Source: Lachnospiraceae bacterium
GTDB lineage: Bacteria > Bacillota > Clostridia > Lachnospirales > Lachnospiraceae
NCBI GenBank assembly: GCA_030540075.1
Contig: JAUNWX010000007.1
Coordinates: forward strand, 1 to 64,000
DNA: 64,000 nt
Direction of reading: 5' to 3'
Positions within the stretch are counted from its first letter, which is position 1. Every line of letters begins with the position of its first letter. Below, piece after piece: positions 1 through 8,808 of the stretch. The translations under genes and the position numbers were made by a program. The notes under the pieces are model-generated. The model was given only the letters and a program-made list of their open reading frames with translations. It had not been told where the DNA came from and did not search any database.

Positions 1-23
1 GAGGGGGCAGGGGGTGTTTGAAG

Positions 24-58
24 ATGCCCGTTTCACAAACGGGCATTTTCTTATTTTC
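24..58. terminator. Perfect 10 bp hairpin terminator
   Basis: A perfect 10 bp stem (24-33 with 37-46) around a 3-base loop is followed on the plus strand by a T-rich run. It lies just beyond the tyrA stop codon, so it probably ends tyrA transcription. Its better T tract faces the plus strand, so it may also end a convergent gene outside the window. Confidence 0.6.
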
Positions 59-61
59 CAT

Positions 62-1153
62 TTAAGCGCGGATGTCGTAGCGGTAGCGCTCGAGGACCTT
101 GCGGGCTTTCTCTTCGGATTCTTCGTCGTAGAAGGAGATGCGGAGCGCGCCTTCGCCATGGTCGCGGCTGTTGTTGATGCCCATGTTCTTGATGGACACG
201 CCCTTCGAGGCGAGGATGACAGAGATCGTCGAGATCGCACCGACTTCGTCTTCGATGTCGACGGAGAAGCTGTAATCGGCGCTGAGGACACCCTTGTTCT
301 TCGCACTGATCGAGTTCCGGTATTCGCGGGAGGACTCGAACATGTGGAGGATCTTCTGGTCGGATGTTTCCTTCTTGAGAGAGGTCGAGATGTCCTGAAG
401 CTCTGCGATGTAGCGGTCGAGGAGCTCGACGAGAGGTTTACTGTTCGTGTCGCAGATCTGCTCCCACATCTCCGGGCTGGAGCTGGCAATTCGTGTGATA
501 TCACGGAAGCCGCCGGCAGCGAGGGTCTTCATGAGCTGGGTCTCATCATCGGAATCCTTCACGATGTTCACGAGGGAGCTCGCGATGATATGTGGCAGGT
601 GGGAAACGGCAGCGGTGGCTGCATCGTGCTTCTCAGCATTGACCACGATTGGGATCGCACCGAGGGTTGTCGCGACGTTGCGAAGCGCATCCACGAGGGT
701 CGGATTCTCGGAGATCGGCGTGATAATGTAGTAGGCGTTTGAGAAGAGGTAGTCGGTTGCGGCAGCGTAGCCGGTCTGCTCGGAGCCGGCCATCGGATGA
801 CCGCCGATGAACTTATCTCCGAGACCGAGCTCGGTGGCCTTCTGGCAGATGGCGGTCTTCGTGGAACCGACATCCGTAAGGACTGCGCCGTCCTTCATGA
901 GCTTCGCCACACCCTCCATGTAGGAGACATTGACCTCGACCGGAGCACAGAGGAAAATCATGTCTGCTTCCTTCAGACGCTCACTGTACGGCGAATCGAG
1001 CACGACGTTGACGATGCCGTCCTCCTGCGCCACCTCGACACTGGATTTGTTGCGCGCATAAGCGAAGATTCTGGTCGTCGGATCCACCTTCTTGAGACCC
1101 TTCGCGATGGAACCACCGATGAGACCAAAACCGATAAATGCTACTGTTGTCAT
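62..1153 (-). CDS. tyrA: Prephenate dehydrogenase with C-terminal ACT domain
   Basis: The 363-residue protein should oxidatively decarboxylate prephenate to 4-hydroxyphenylpyruvate with NAD, the committed step to tyrosine. A Rossmann nucleotide-binding motif, G-F-G-L-I-G at residues 8-13, opens the protein. The family signature GGHPMAGSEQTG follows in the middle. The last 70 or so residues look like an ACT regulatory domain, suggesting tyrosine feedback. The start at 1153 is chosen over a longer reading because GGGAG lies 10-12 bases upstream and the Rossmann fold then begins at once. The gene stands alone, with its own palindromic promoter just upstream. No other aromatic amino acid genes are in the window. 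Family assignment is firm; allosteric control is inferred from the ACT domain. Confidence 0.93.
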   Translation of the reverse strand: MTTVAFIGFGLIGGSIAKGLKKVDPTTRIFAYARNKSSVEVAQEDGIVNVVLDSPYSERLKEADMIFLCAPVEVNVSYMEGVAKLMKDGAVLTDVGSTKTAICQKATELGLGDKFIGGHPMAGSEQTGYAAATDYLFSNAYYIITPISENPTLVDALRNVATTLGAIPIVVNAEKHDAATAAVSHLPHIIASSLVNIVKDSDDETQLMKTLAAGGFRDITRIASSSPEMWEQICDTNSKPLVELLDRYIAELQDISTSLKKETSDQKILHMFESSREYRNSISAKNKGVLSADYSFSVDIEDEVGAISTISVILASKGVSIKNMGINNSRDHGEGALRISFYDEESEEKARKVLERYRYDIRA

Positions 1154-1225
1154 ATCGTTACACTCCCTTTTATAGTGATGATACATCACATGATAACATA
1201 AGATGTGAGTATTCCAAACACCCGA

Positions 1226-1255
1226 GACTTTAGCACTAAAAAGTGCTAAAGTCAA
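1226..1255 (-). promoter_or_regulatory. tyrA promoter embedded in a 12 bp palindrome
   Basis: On the minus strand TTGACT (1250-1255) and TAAAGT (1227-1232) are 17 bp apart, a credible -35/-10 pair. A perfect 12 bp inverted repeat (1226-1237 and 1242-1253, 4 bp spacer) covers both elements, so a bound repressor would block polymerase. Its half-site TTAGCACT equals the CIRCE half-site of HrcA, but the central spacing is far shorter than in CIRCE. A terminator function for the hairpin is less likely because it would lie at the promoter itself. Confidence 0.6.
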
Positions 1256-1274
1256 CAGCTATGATGATATAGCG

Positions 1275-1318
1275 AAAGTCCCCGGATGACCGACAGCTGC
1301 CGGTCATCCGGGGACTTT
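1275..1318 (-). terminator. 18 bp hairpin terminator after polC
   Basis: A perfect 18 bp inverted repeat (1275-1292 and 1301-1318, 8-base loop) lies 24 bases past the polC stop. The T run is short on the minus strand and a little longer on the plus strand. It most likely ends the long polC operon. Confidence 0.75.
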
Positions 1319-1341
1319 TGCTGTATAAAGGGGTAGTTTCA

Positions 1342-4300
1342 CTACCCTAACATATCGAAAATACTCATCTGGTTCGATGACGGGATGTCGCCGAGCAGGC
1401 CGAGTTCCGAGAACTTGTCGACGAAGCCCTTCGGGCAGTGCGTCCGGTTCATGAAGTCGTCCTTACTGAGGTAGCGCGCACCACTCTTCGCGCCGTCCTC
1501 GATGCCCTGGGCAACGGCCTCGCCGAGGCCGGCCATGGAGGTGAAGCTCGGCATGATCTTCCGGTCCGGCGTGATCGTGAAGTCCTTCGCCTTCGCCTTA
1601 TAGATGTCGAGCGGCGCGAACTCGATCCCACGCGCATACATCTCCTCGCAGATCTTCATATCGCGGAGACACACCGCCTCCGTATTCGTCGGATGCGGAA
1701 TCTTCATATACTCATCGATGTAGTAGCGGAGCTTGTCGACACCGCCGCACATCTTATCGTAGTCGAAGCCGTCCGCACGGATACTGTAGTACGCCGTGTA
1801 GTACTCGACCGGATAGAATACCTTACAGTAGGCTACACGCCACGCCATCATGACATAGGCCGCGGCATGGGCCTTCGGGAACATGTACTTGATCTTCTTG
1901 CAGGCATCGATGTACCACTGCGGAACACCGTGATCGAGCATGTCCTGGCACCACTCGTCCTTCAGCCCCTTGTGCTTTCGGGTGAACTCCATGATGGTGA
2001 AGGACTCACCCGGGTCCATGCCCTTATGCATGAGGTAGACCATGATATCATCTCGACAGCAGATCGCTTCCTGCAGGGTGGTCGTGCCGTTCTTGATGAG
2101 GTCCTGCGCGTTGTTCAGGTACACGTCCGTACCGTGGCTGAGGCCCGAGATACGCACGAGGTCCGAAAGGTACTTCGGCTTCGTGTCCTCGACCATCTGC
2201 ATCGCGAAGGAGGTACCGAACTCCGGGATGCCAAGGCAGCCGAGCTTGACGCCGTGGATGTCCTCCGGACGGATGTGCAGCGCTTCCGTCGAAGCAAAGA
2301 GGCTCATCACCTCTTTATTGTCGAGCGGGATGTCGTTAACCGGATCGATGCCCGTCAGGTCCTGGAGACGCCGGATCATGGTCGGGTCATCGTGTCCGAG
2401 AATGTCGAGCTTCAGCAGGTTATGGTCGATCTTATGGTAATCAAAGTGGGTGGTGATGATCGGGCTCTGGATATCATTGGCCGGATGCTGTACCGGGGTG
2501 AAGGTGTTGATCTCCTCGCCATGCGGCAGCACGACGATACCGCCCGGGTGCTGGCCCGTGGTCCGACGTACGCCGACGCAGCCCTGTACGAGACGGTCGA
2601 TCTCCGCGCTTCGCTTGTCGATGCCCTTCTCCTCGTAATACTTCTTCACCATACCGAAGGCCGTCTTGTCGGCGAGGGTACCGATGGTGCCCGCCTTGAA
2701 GGTGTGGCCGTCGCCGAAGATGACGCCGGTGTAGGCATGGGCCTTCGCCTGGTATTCACCGGAGAAGTTCAGGTCGATATCCGGCTCCTTATCACCGTTG
2801 AAGCCGAGGAAGGTCTCGAACGGGATATCGAAGCCCATACGGTTGAGCTCCGTGCCGCACTTCGGGCACTTCTTCGGCGGCATGTCGCAGCCCGCCATAC
2901 CAGAGTACTTCTTCACCTCTGGTGAATCGAAGTCGTACCAGTAGCACTTCGGGCAGACATAGTGCGGACTCAGCGGATTGACCTCCGTGATGTGCGCCAT
3001 GGTCGCCGCGAAGGAGGAGCCGACCGAACCTCGCGAGCCGACGAGGTAGCCGTCCTCGTTCGACTTGTCTACGAGCTTCTGCGCGATAATGTACATGACG
3101 GAGTAGCCGTTGCTGATGATCGAGTTCAGCTCCGTCTCGAGACGGTCGGACACGATCTTCGGCAGCTCCGGTCCATAGATGCGATGCGCGGTCTCGTGGC
3201 AGATCTGACGAAGGGTCTCGTCCGAGTGCTCGATGACCGGCGGACACTTATCCGGGCGGACCGGACGGATCTTATCGCACATGTCGGCGATCATGTTCGG
3301 GTTGTCAATGACGATTTCCTTCGCCTTTTCCGGCTCGAGGTAGCTGAACTCGTCCAGCATCTCCTGGGTCGTACGGAAGTAGAGCTTCGCGTCGCTCTCC
3401 TCCTCGTCGAAGCCGCGGCCGGCCTGGATGATTCTCCGGTAGATGTCATCGTCCTCGTCGACATAATGGCAGTCGCAGGTCGCGCAGACCGGCTTCCCGA
3501 GCTGTGCCGCGATGTCGATGATCTTCAGATTATAGTTGATCAGGTCCTGCGTGCTGTTCGCAGTGTACTTGTCACTTGCGATCATGAAGCTGTTGTTCCC
3601 GAGCGGCTGCACCTCCAGATAATCGTAGAAGGAAGCAATGTTCATGAGCTGCTGCTCATCCGCGCCGCGGGTCATCGCCTGGAACACCTCACCGGCGACG
3701 CAGGCGCTGCCGATGATGAGACCCTCCCGCAGCTCCCGGAGCAGGGACTTCGGGATACGCGGACGGGATTTAAAGTACTTTAAGTGGCTCTCGGAGATGA
3801 GCCGGTAGAGATTGATTCGTCCGACGTCGTTCTTCGCGAGCAGTACGATATGGTAGGAAGGAAGCTTCATGACGTTTGCGGCATGATTGAACTCGAGATG
3901 ATCGATGTCGGACAGCAGCGTCGCGCCCCGTCCACGTACCATCTCGATCTCCTTCATATAGATTTCAGCGGTGCAGGCCGCATCGTCCACGGCACGGTGG
4001 TGATGCTCGAGCGAGACCCCGAGCTCCTTCGCGACGGTGTCCAGCTTATAGCGGTTCAGCTGCGGGAGCAGCAGACGGCTGAGACTCACCGTGTCTAGGA
4101 TGGTCGGATCATACGGAAGGCCGAGCCGCTTCGCGTTCTTTGCGATGAAGCCGGTATCGAAGCCCGCATTGTGCGCGACAATCACCGCATCCCCACACCA
4201 GTCGAGAAACGCCGGCAGGACCTTCTCGATCGGATCCGCGTCCATAACCATGCTGTCGTCGATGCTCGTGAGCTGCGTGATGCGGAACGGAATAGGCACG

Positions 4301-5943
4301 CCCGGGTTCACGAAGACATCCATGCGGTCGACGATCTCGTTATTCCGGAGCTTCACCGCACCGATCTCGATGATGTGGTCGCTCTCGGCACTGAAGCCGG
4401 TGGTCTCGATATCGAAGACGACCGTGTCGTGGTCGAGCCCCTGCCCCTTCTCGTTCTGCACGATGGTCTCGAGGTCATCGACGAGATAGCCCTCGCAGCC
4501 GTAGATCAGCTTGAAATCCTTGTCGTGCTTGATCTTCTTCAGGTAAATGTTGGCGTCCGGGAAGGCCTGCACGACGCCGTGATCGGTGATCGCCATCGCC
4601 TTCATGCCGAAGGAAATCGCCGTATCAATGTAGTCATTGACATCGGTCACACCATCCATATCCGACATCTTCGTGTGCAGATGCAACTCCACACGCTTCT
4701 CCGGCGAGCGGTCCTCCCGCTTCGCGCGGTTCATCTGATAGCGCACGATGCCGTCGATGAAGCTCATCTCGACCTGCTTATCGAAGGAGTCGTAGGACAC
4801 GGTGCCCTTGATTTTGAGCGCGGTGCCCGGCTTCACGAAGCTCTGCGCGAGCTCCATATCCTCGTCCTCGACGAAGATCTTGACAGAAATCGAGTCGGTG
4901 AAGTCGGTGACATCGAACTTGAGGATGTTCTTGCCGGTACGCGTGTGCACCGGATCATGTACGAGGAAAATCTGACCGGCGACGATGACGTTTCCAGAGC
5001 TCGCGTCGACATCCTCGAGCTTCACGGCATCGCCCTCGAAGTAGCGCCCGTAGAGCACCTCCTCGTTCTCGGACATCTTAAACGCACGCTTGCGCCGCTG
5101 GAAGGAGCCCGCGCCGCCTCCGATCCCGCCGAAACGGTTTCCAGAGCCGCCCTCCCGCTGCGGAGCGCCTGCGTTCCGGGCGTTTGCATTGGCCGCTGCA
5201 TCTGAAGCCGAATTCGCACGACGCTGTGCCGCCGCAGCATTCCCCTGGGTCAATGCAGAAGAACCGCCACCGTCGATGGCGTCACCGGCAGCACGTGCCA
5301 TGCCGCTCAGATTGAACGGGTCGAGGGTATCCATGAAGTCTTCGCTCTGCTGCAGCGCCTGACGACGGCGCTGGGCCGCCTCCTCGTCCTCCTCACCGCC
5401 CGGCACATAGTCGCGCGCGAGCTGCTCCGGGGCCACCATCTTCCGCGCCTCGTAGTGCATGTCAAGCAGAAGCTCCAGATGACAGCGCTTCTCGAAGATA
5501 CTGTGAAGCGCCGCCTCGAGCTTCTTCGCGGCAGTTTTATAGAGATTCGACTCCGGCACGGTCAGCTGCATCGTATCGTCCGCCGTCCAGGCGAGCTTCC
5601 CCCTGGTCAGCATGTTGTAGAGCACGATGTCGTAGTTCTTCATCTCGAGGAGAATCGAGTCACGGTACAGATCGTAGAGCGTGCGCGGATTATACTGCGC
5701 ACTCAGATGGAACTCCTCCGCGATCCGGACCGTGATCTCCTTCCGCCCGAACAGCTGCTCCTTGATTGCCTTCTCGAGCGCATAGACCGTTCGTTTATCG
5801 ATAAGGTGAGAGCTTAAAATATGAATGCGAATCAGTTTTCGATCACGTGTAATCGTAACACGCGTCACAAAAGTATCGGTCAGCAGCGACTCTATATCTT
5901 TCGGCAGGTTTAATGTATCGAAAACTTCAAAAAATTTCTTCAT
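1342..5943 (-). CDS. polC: DNA polymerase III alpha subunit, PolC type
   Basis: This is the main replicative polymerase of Firmicutes, with built-in 3'-5' proofreading. The N-terminal domain (about 1-180) precedes an Ala/Gly/Asn/Arg-rich linker (about 183-290). An OB-fold region lies near 315-400. The PHP domain opens with HLHTKMSDMDG near 421 and is split by a DEDD exonuclease near 505-670 (DIETTGF, AHNAGFDTGF, HHRAVDDA). The palm carries the active-site motif PDIDLNFSG near residue 1050. At 1533 residues it is longer than the usual 1430-1470, mostly because of the linker. The start has AAGGA 7 bases upstream. It is the last gene of the pyrH-to-polC block and ends before a strong hairpin. 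A long fold-back repeat fills the gap to ispG. Confidence 0.97.
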   Translation of the reverse strand: MKKFFEVFDTLNLPKDIESLLTDTFVTRVTITRDRKLIRIHILSSHLIDKRTVYALEKAIKEQLFGRKEITVRIAEEFHLSAQYNPRTLYDLYRDSILLEMKNYDIVLYNMLTRGKLAWTADDTMQLTVPESNLYKTAAKKLEAALHSIFEKRCHLELLLDMHYEARKMVAPEQLARDYVPGGEEDEEAAQRRRQALQQSEDFMDTLDPFNLSGMARAAGDAIDGGGSSALTQGNAAAAQRRANSASDAAANANARNAGAPQREGGSGNRFGGIGGGAGSFQRRKRAFKMSENEEVLYGRYFEGDAVKLEDVDASSGNVIVAGQIFLVHDPVHTRTGKNILKFDVTDFTDSISVKIFVEDEDMELAQSFVKPGTALKIKGTVSYDSFDKQVEMSFIDGIVRYQMNRAKREDRSPEKRVELHLHTKMSDMDGVTDVNDYIDTAISFGMKAMAITDHGVVQAFPDANIYLKKIKHDKDFKLIYGCEGYLVDDLETIVQNEKGQGLDHDTVVFDIETTGFSAESDHIIEIGAVKLRNNEIVDRMDVFVNPGVPIPFRITQLTSIDDSMVMDADPIEKVLPAFLDWCGDAVIVAHNAGFDTGFIAKNAKRLGLPYDPTILDTVSLSRLLLPQLNRYKLDTVAKELGVSLEHHHRAVDDAACTAEIYMKEIEMVRGRGATLLSDIDHLEFNHAANVMKLPSYHIVLLAKNDVGRINLYRLISESHLKYFKSRPRIPKSLLRELREGLIIGSACVAGEVFQAMTRGADEQQLMNIASFYDYLEVQPLGNNSFMIASDKYTANSTQDLINYNLKIIDIAAQLGKPVCATCDCHYVDEDDDIYRRIIQAGRGFDEEESDAKLYFRTTQEMLDEFSYLEPEKAKEIVIDNPNMIADMCDKIRPVRPDKCPPVIEHSDETLRQICHETAHRIYGPELPKIVSDRLETELNSIISNGYSVMYIIAQKLVDKSNEDGYLVGSRGSVGSSFAATMAHITEVNPLSPHYVCPKCYWYDFDSPEVKKYSGMAGCDMPPKKCPKCGTELNRMGFDIPFETFLGFNGDKEPDIDLNFSGEYQAKAHAYTGVIFGDGHTFKAGTIGTLADKTAFGMVKKYYEEKGIDKRSAEIDRLVQGCVGVRRTTGQHPGGIVVLPHGEEINTFTPVQHPANDIQSPIITTHFDYHKIDHNLLKLDILGHDDPTMIRRLQDLTGIDPVNDIPLDNKEVMSLFASTEALHIRPEDIHGVKLGCLGIPEFGTSFAMQMVEDTKPKYLSDLVRISGLSHGTDVYLNNAQDLIKNGTTTLQEAICCRDDIMVYLMHKGMDPGESFTIMEFTRKHKGLKDEWCQDMLDHGVPQWYIDACKKIKYMFPKAHAAAYVMMAWRVAYCKVFYPVEYYTAYYSIRADGFDYDKMCGGVDKLRYYIDEYMKIPHPTNTEAVCLRDMKICEEMYARGIEFAPLDIYKAKAKDFTITPDRKIMPSFTSMAGLGEAVAQGIEDGAKSGARYLSKDDFMNRTHCPKGFVDKFSELGLLGDIPSSNQMSIFDMLG

Positions 5944-5967
5944 GGCAATCCTTAAATTGGTGCGAAA

Positions 5968-6182
5968 GCCAGCGGTGAGTACGGATAACTGTAGAGCATT
6001 TCGATGTCTGTCCCAGGCTTTCTGCTAGTGGCGTCCCAATGTCCTATGTGCGACCGAATTGTCTGAGGTCTGTTTTCCATCAGGAAAACAGGCCGAGTAT
6101 CGGGCGCTGGATAGACGCCAGTTGCAGAAAGCGTGGTTGACAGACCCGAAATGCGTGATCAGTTCTCCGTACCACCGCTGGC
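5968..6182. repeat. 215 bp imperfect fold-back element FB1
   Basis: Almost the whole polC-ispG gap is one imperfect palindrome. The outer arms pair 5968-5977 with 6173-6182, and further matching blocks run inward (around 6019-6033 with 6114-6130). The centre is 6070-6091, a 9 bp stem around ATCA. It starts 19 bp after the ispG stop. Length, position and central sequence resemble the element at 16623-16840, though the outer sequence differs. It may be a MITE-like repeat or a processed hairpin RNA. Confidence 0.7.
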
Positions 6183-6200
6183 TATAGCACCTCATGATGA

Positions 6201-7262
6201 TTAATGGAATTTTGCGATTTCCTCGCGGAGGACGGCTAGCAGCTGATCCTCCGGCACCTTGCGGATGATCTCGCCCTTCTTGATGAGGAGGCCTTCGCCC
6301 TTGCCGCCGGCGATGCCGATGTCGGCTTCCTTCGCTTCGCCCGGGCCGTTCACGACGCAGCCCATGACCGCGACCTTCAGTGACTTCTCGTCGAACTCCT
6401 CGACCATGGTCTGCACCTGGTTGGCGAGGCCGATCAGGTCGATGTTCGTGCGTCCGCAGGTAGGGCAGGACACGACCTCGATGCCACCCTTCCGGAGGCC
6501 GAGGGTGCGGAGGATGAGCTTCGCGGACTTGATCTCCTCGACCGGATCCGCGCTCAGCGATACACGGATGGTGTTGCCGATGCCCTGGGAAAGGATCATA
6601 CCGAGGCCGAGGGCGGTCTTGATGTTGCCGGACCACATCGTGCCGGCTTCGGTGATGCCGACGTGCAGCGGGTAATCCGTCTGCTGACAGATGAGTTCGT
6701 GCGCGCGGGTACACATCAGAACGTCCGAGGACTTGATGGAGATGACGAGGTTATCATAGCCCATGTCCTCGATGAGGTGGACTTTATCGAGCGCGGACTC
6801 CACGATGCCCTCGGCGGTGACGTGCCCGCCGTACTTTGCGATGAGGTCCTTCTCGAGGGAACCGGAGTTTACACCGACACGGATCGGGATGTTCCGCTCC
6901 TTCGCACAGTCCACGACGGCCCGGATCTTCTCGTTCGAGCCGATGTTGCCCGGGTTGATGCGGATCTTATCCGCGCCGTTTTCCATCGCCTCGATCGCCA
7001 TGCGGTAATCGAAATGGATGTCCGCCACGAGCGGAATCGAGATCTGCTTTTTGATCTCGCCGATCGCCACGGCGGCCTCGTGGGTCGGCACGGTGCAGCG
7101 GATGATCTGGCAGCCGGCCTTTTCGAGGCGGTGAATCTGCGCGACGGTCGCCGCGACATCCTCCGTCTTCGTGTTGCACATGGACTGAATCGCGATCGGA
7201 TTCTCCCCGCCGATCTTTACATTCCCGATGGAAACCACACGGGTCTTCTCTCTTGCTAACAT
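6201..7262 (-). CDS. ispG: 4-hydroxy-3-methylbut-2-enyl diphosphate synthase
   Basis: The enzyme converts cyclic methylerythritol diphosphate to HMBPP in the non-mevalonate isoprenoid pathway, using a 4Fe-4S cluster. The 353-residue length is typical of the bacterial single-module form. Cluster ligands are visible as C266 and C269 in SCPTCGR and C302 in MGCVVNGPGE, with E309 after them. The N-terminal TIM barrel shows the conserved IQSMCNT and CTVPT segments. The start at 7262 is fixed by AGGAGG spaced 7 bases upstream; a reading nine codons longer lacks such a site. It sits between rseP and polC, and dxr from the same pathway is two genes upstream, so the two are probably co-transcribed. Confidence 0.95.
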   Translation of the reverse strand: MLAREKTRVVSIGNVKIGGENPIAIQSMCNTKTEDVAATVAQIHRLEKAGCQIIRCTVPTHEAAVAIGEIKKQISIPLVADIHFDYRMAIEAMENGADKIRINPGNIGSNEKIRAVVDCAKERNIPIRVGVNSGSLEKDLIAKYGGHVTAEGIVESALDKVHLIEDMGYDNLVISIKSSDVLMCTRAHELICQQTDYPLHVGITEAGTMWSGNIKTALGLGMILSQGIGNTIRVSLSADPVEEIKSAKLILRTLGLRKGGIEVVSCPTCGRTNIDLIGLANQVQTMVEEFDEKSLKVAVMGCVVNGPGEAKEADIGIAGGKGEGLLIKKGEIIRKVPEDQLLAVLREEIAKFH

Positions 7263-7389
7263 CACATTTCCTCCTGTATTTGCGGCCAATGCTTCGGCCT
7301 TCTACATCGTCACTTCGCCTGGCGCTCCCGATGACGGTAGCAGCTGTTCGCACGCCTCTCCCGCTTTTTCATCTCGCAGACAAGCGGTT

Positions 7390-8697
7390 TCAGCGACCCA
7401 GCATCACGCTGTACGCGCCGGTGAACAGATTCAGTATATCGTTGGACATGACAGCGGCCATCAGCAGAAGCAGCAGAATCATGCCGATCTGGTTGATGCG
7501 CTCCTCGAGCTGCGGGTCGAGGCGTCGTCTCGAGATCATCTCGAGCAGGATGAACAGCAGGCGTCCGCCATCGAGGGCCGGCACCGGCAGCAGATTCATC
7601 ACACCGAGGTTCGCCGAGAGCATCACGAGAAGCTCCAGCAGTACGAGGAAAGCATTGAGCGCACCGTACTGGGAGGACTGCTCGACCGTGGAGCCCATGA
7701 CCGTCACCGCACCGACTGGTCCCATCACCTCCTGGCGCTGGACGCGACCATGCACGAGCAGACGCAGGCTCTGGATCACGACGGTCGTGTTGTAGCGGAC
7801 CTCATAAAAGGCATCCTCGACGAACTCCCGCGGGCTGGCCGGCAGAAAACGTCCGCCGTAAAAGCTGATGCCGAGCTTGTACTTCTGCTGTGTCGTATCG
7901 TAGTACGGCTGGAAGTGGAACGTCTGCTGCTCTCCGTCTCGAAGCACCACGGCCTCCAGCTTCGTGTTCTTATCGAAGTCCGTGGCATTTACATAGAGCC
8001 AGATGAAGAGGTCGCGGTAGCCCGGTACGGCACTCTGCCGCTTCCCCTCATAGCCGATCGACTGGAGGAAATCGCCACGCTCGAAGCCGGCCTCCGCCAC
8101 CGGGGTATCCGGCGTAGTCTCCATGACATAGAGACGGTCGTAACCGCAGAAGCCGACCAGCACAAAGGCGAGGATGGTCGCGAGGATAAAGTTGTTCAGC
8201 ACACCCGCGATGCAGATGAAGAAGCGCTGCGGCGCGGTCTTCTCGTTGAAGCTGTACTTCGCGATCTCGTCACTCCGGAAGCGGACCCCGTCGTAGTCGA
8301 TCCAGTGCACTTCTGTATCCTCTTCCCGGTTCGGGAAGGTGTCGGAATCCGTGCCGGATGCAGGGCGACCAGACTGTGGCTGGAAACCGTCTCGGCATGC
8401 TGTGCCTGAATCATCTCCAGCTGCAGCCCTCTCCTCCGGTCGCCCCTGCGGGGTCGAGAAATCACCGGAGCCGGCGCTGTCCTCTCCGAGCATCGCGCAG
8501 CTTCCGCCGAGTGGCAGAAGCTTGAGGGAGTAACGGGTATTTCCGATCACACGGCTGAAAATCCGCGGGCCCATCCCGATCGAGAACTCGAGGACGCCGA
8601 CATGGCAGAGCTTCGCAGCCAGGAAATGACCGAGCTCGTGGAAGAAAACCAGGAAGCAGAGACCTAAGATAGCGATGATAATACTGATGATAGTCAT
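7390..8697 (-). CDS. rseP: RIP metalloprotease RseP (site-2 protease family)
   Basis: This is a polytopic membrane zinc protease that cuts substrates within the bilayer, classically anti-sigma factors and leftover signal peptides. The zinc motif HELGH is at residues 20-24 in the first membrane helix. A PDZ domain follows in the middle, and the second active-site segment NLLPVPALDGG is near the C terminus between hydrophobic helices. An unusual Gly/Ser/Asp/Pro-rich stretch at about 72-128 separates the first helix region from the PDZ part. The start at 8697 places AAGGAG only 3 bases from ATG; an in-frame ATG four codons upstream (8709) is possible. The gene lies in the cdsA-dxr-rseP order usual for Firmicutes. 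Confidence 0.92.
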   Translation of the reverse strand: MTIISIIIAILGLCFLVFFHELGHFLAAKLCHVGVLEFSIGMGPRIFSRVIGNTRYSLKLLPLGGSCAMLGEDSAGSGDFSTPQGRPEERAAAGDDSGTACRDGFQPQSGRPASGTDSDTFPNREEDTEVHWIDYDGVRFRSDEIAKYSFNEKTAPQRFFICIAGVLNNFILATILAFVLVGFCGYDRLYVMETTPDTPVAEAGFERGDFLQSIGYEGKRQSAVPGYRDLFIWLYVNATDFDKNTKLEAVVLRDGEQQTFHFQPYYDTTQQKYKLGISFYGGRFLPASPREFVEDAFYEVRYNTTVVIQSLRLLVHGRVQRQEVMGPVGAVTVMGSTVEQSSQYGALNAFLVLLELLVMLSANLGVMNLLPVPALDGGRLLFILLEMISRRRLDPQLEERINQIGMILLLLLMAAVMSNDILNLFTGAYSVMLGR

Positions 8698-8715
8698 AAA
8701 CTCCTTCATAAAGCC

Positions 8716-8808
8716 CTGAACGCTGGCCGAGGAAGCCAGCGTTCAGCCCTTCGGGCACTGGGCATAGCCCAGTGGGATATCGTTCCGGTATTTGTCGAAA
8801 CAAATACC
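8716..8808 (-). promoter_or_regulatory. Three consecutive hairpins between dxr and rseP
   Basis: Three perfect stem-loops follow each other: 8716-8727 with 8735-8746 (12 bp), 8756-8763 with 8767-8774 (8 bp), and 8787-8795 with 8800-8808 (9 bp). The last touches the dxr stop codon. None has a clear T run. They may stabilise or separate the operon mRNA rather than end it. Confidence 0.55.

Noticed and set aside
14..742. Long open frames on the plus strand opposite tyrA, polC and other genes
   Set aside because: They mirror the codon pattern of the minus-strand genes and lack family similarity and ribosome binding sites; they are antisense shadows.
1226..1253. True CIRCE element
   Set aside because: The half-sites match but the central spacer is much shorter than the nine bases of CIRCE.
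5968..6182. Simple intrinsic terminator of ispG
   Set aside because: The structure is over 200 bp, with arms running to both ends of the gap and no T run, unlike a terminator hairpin.
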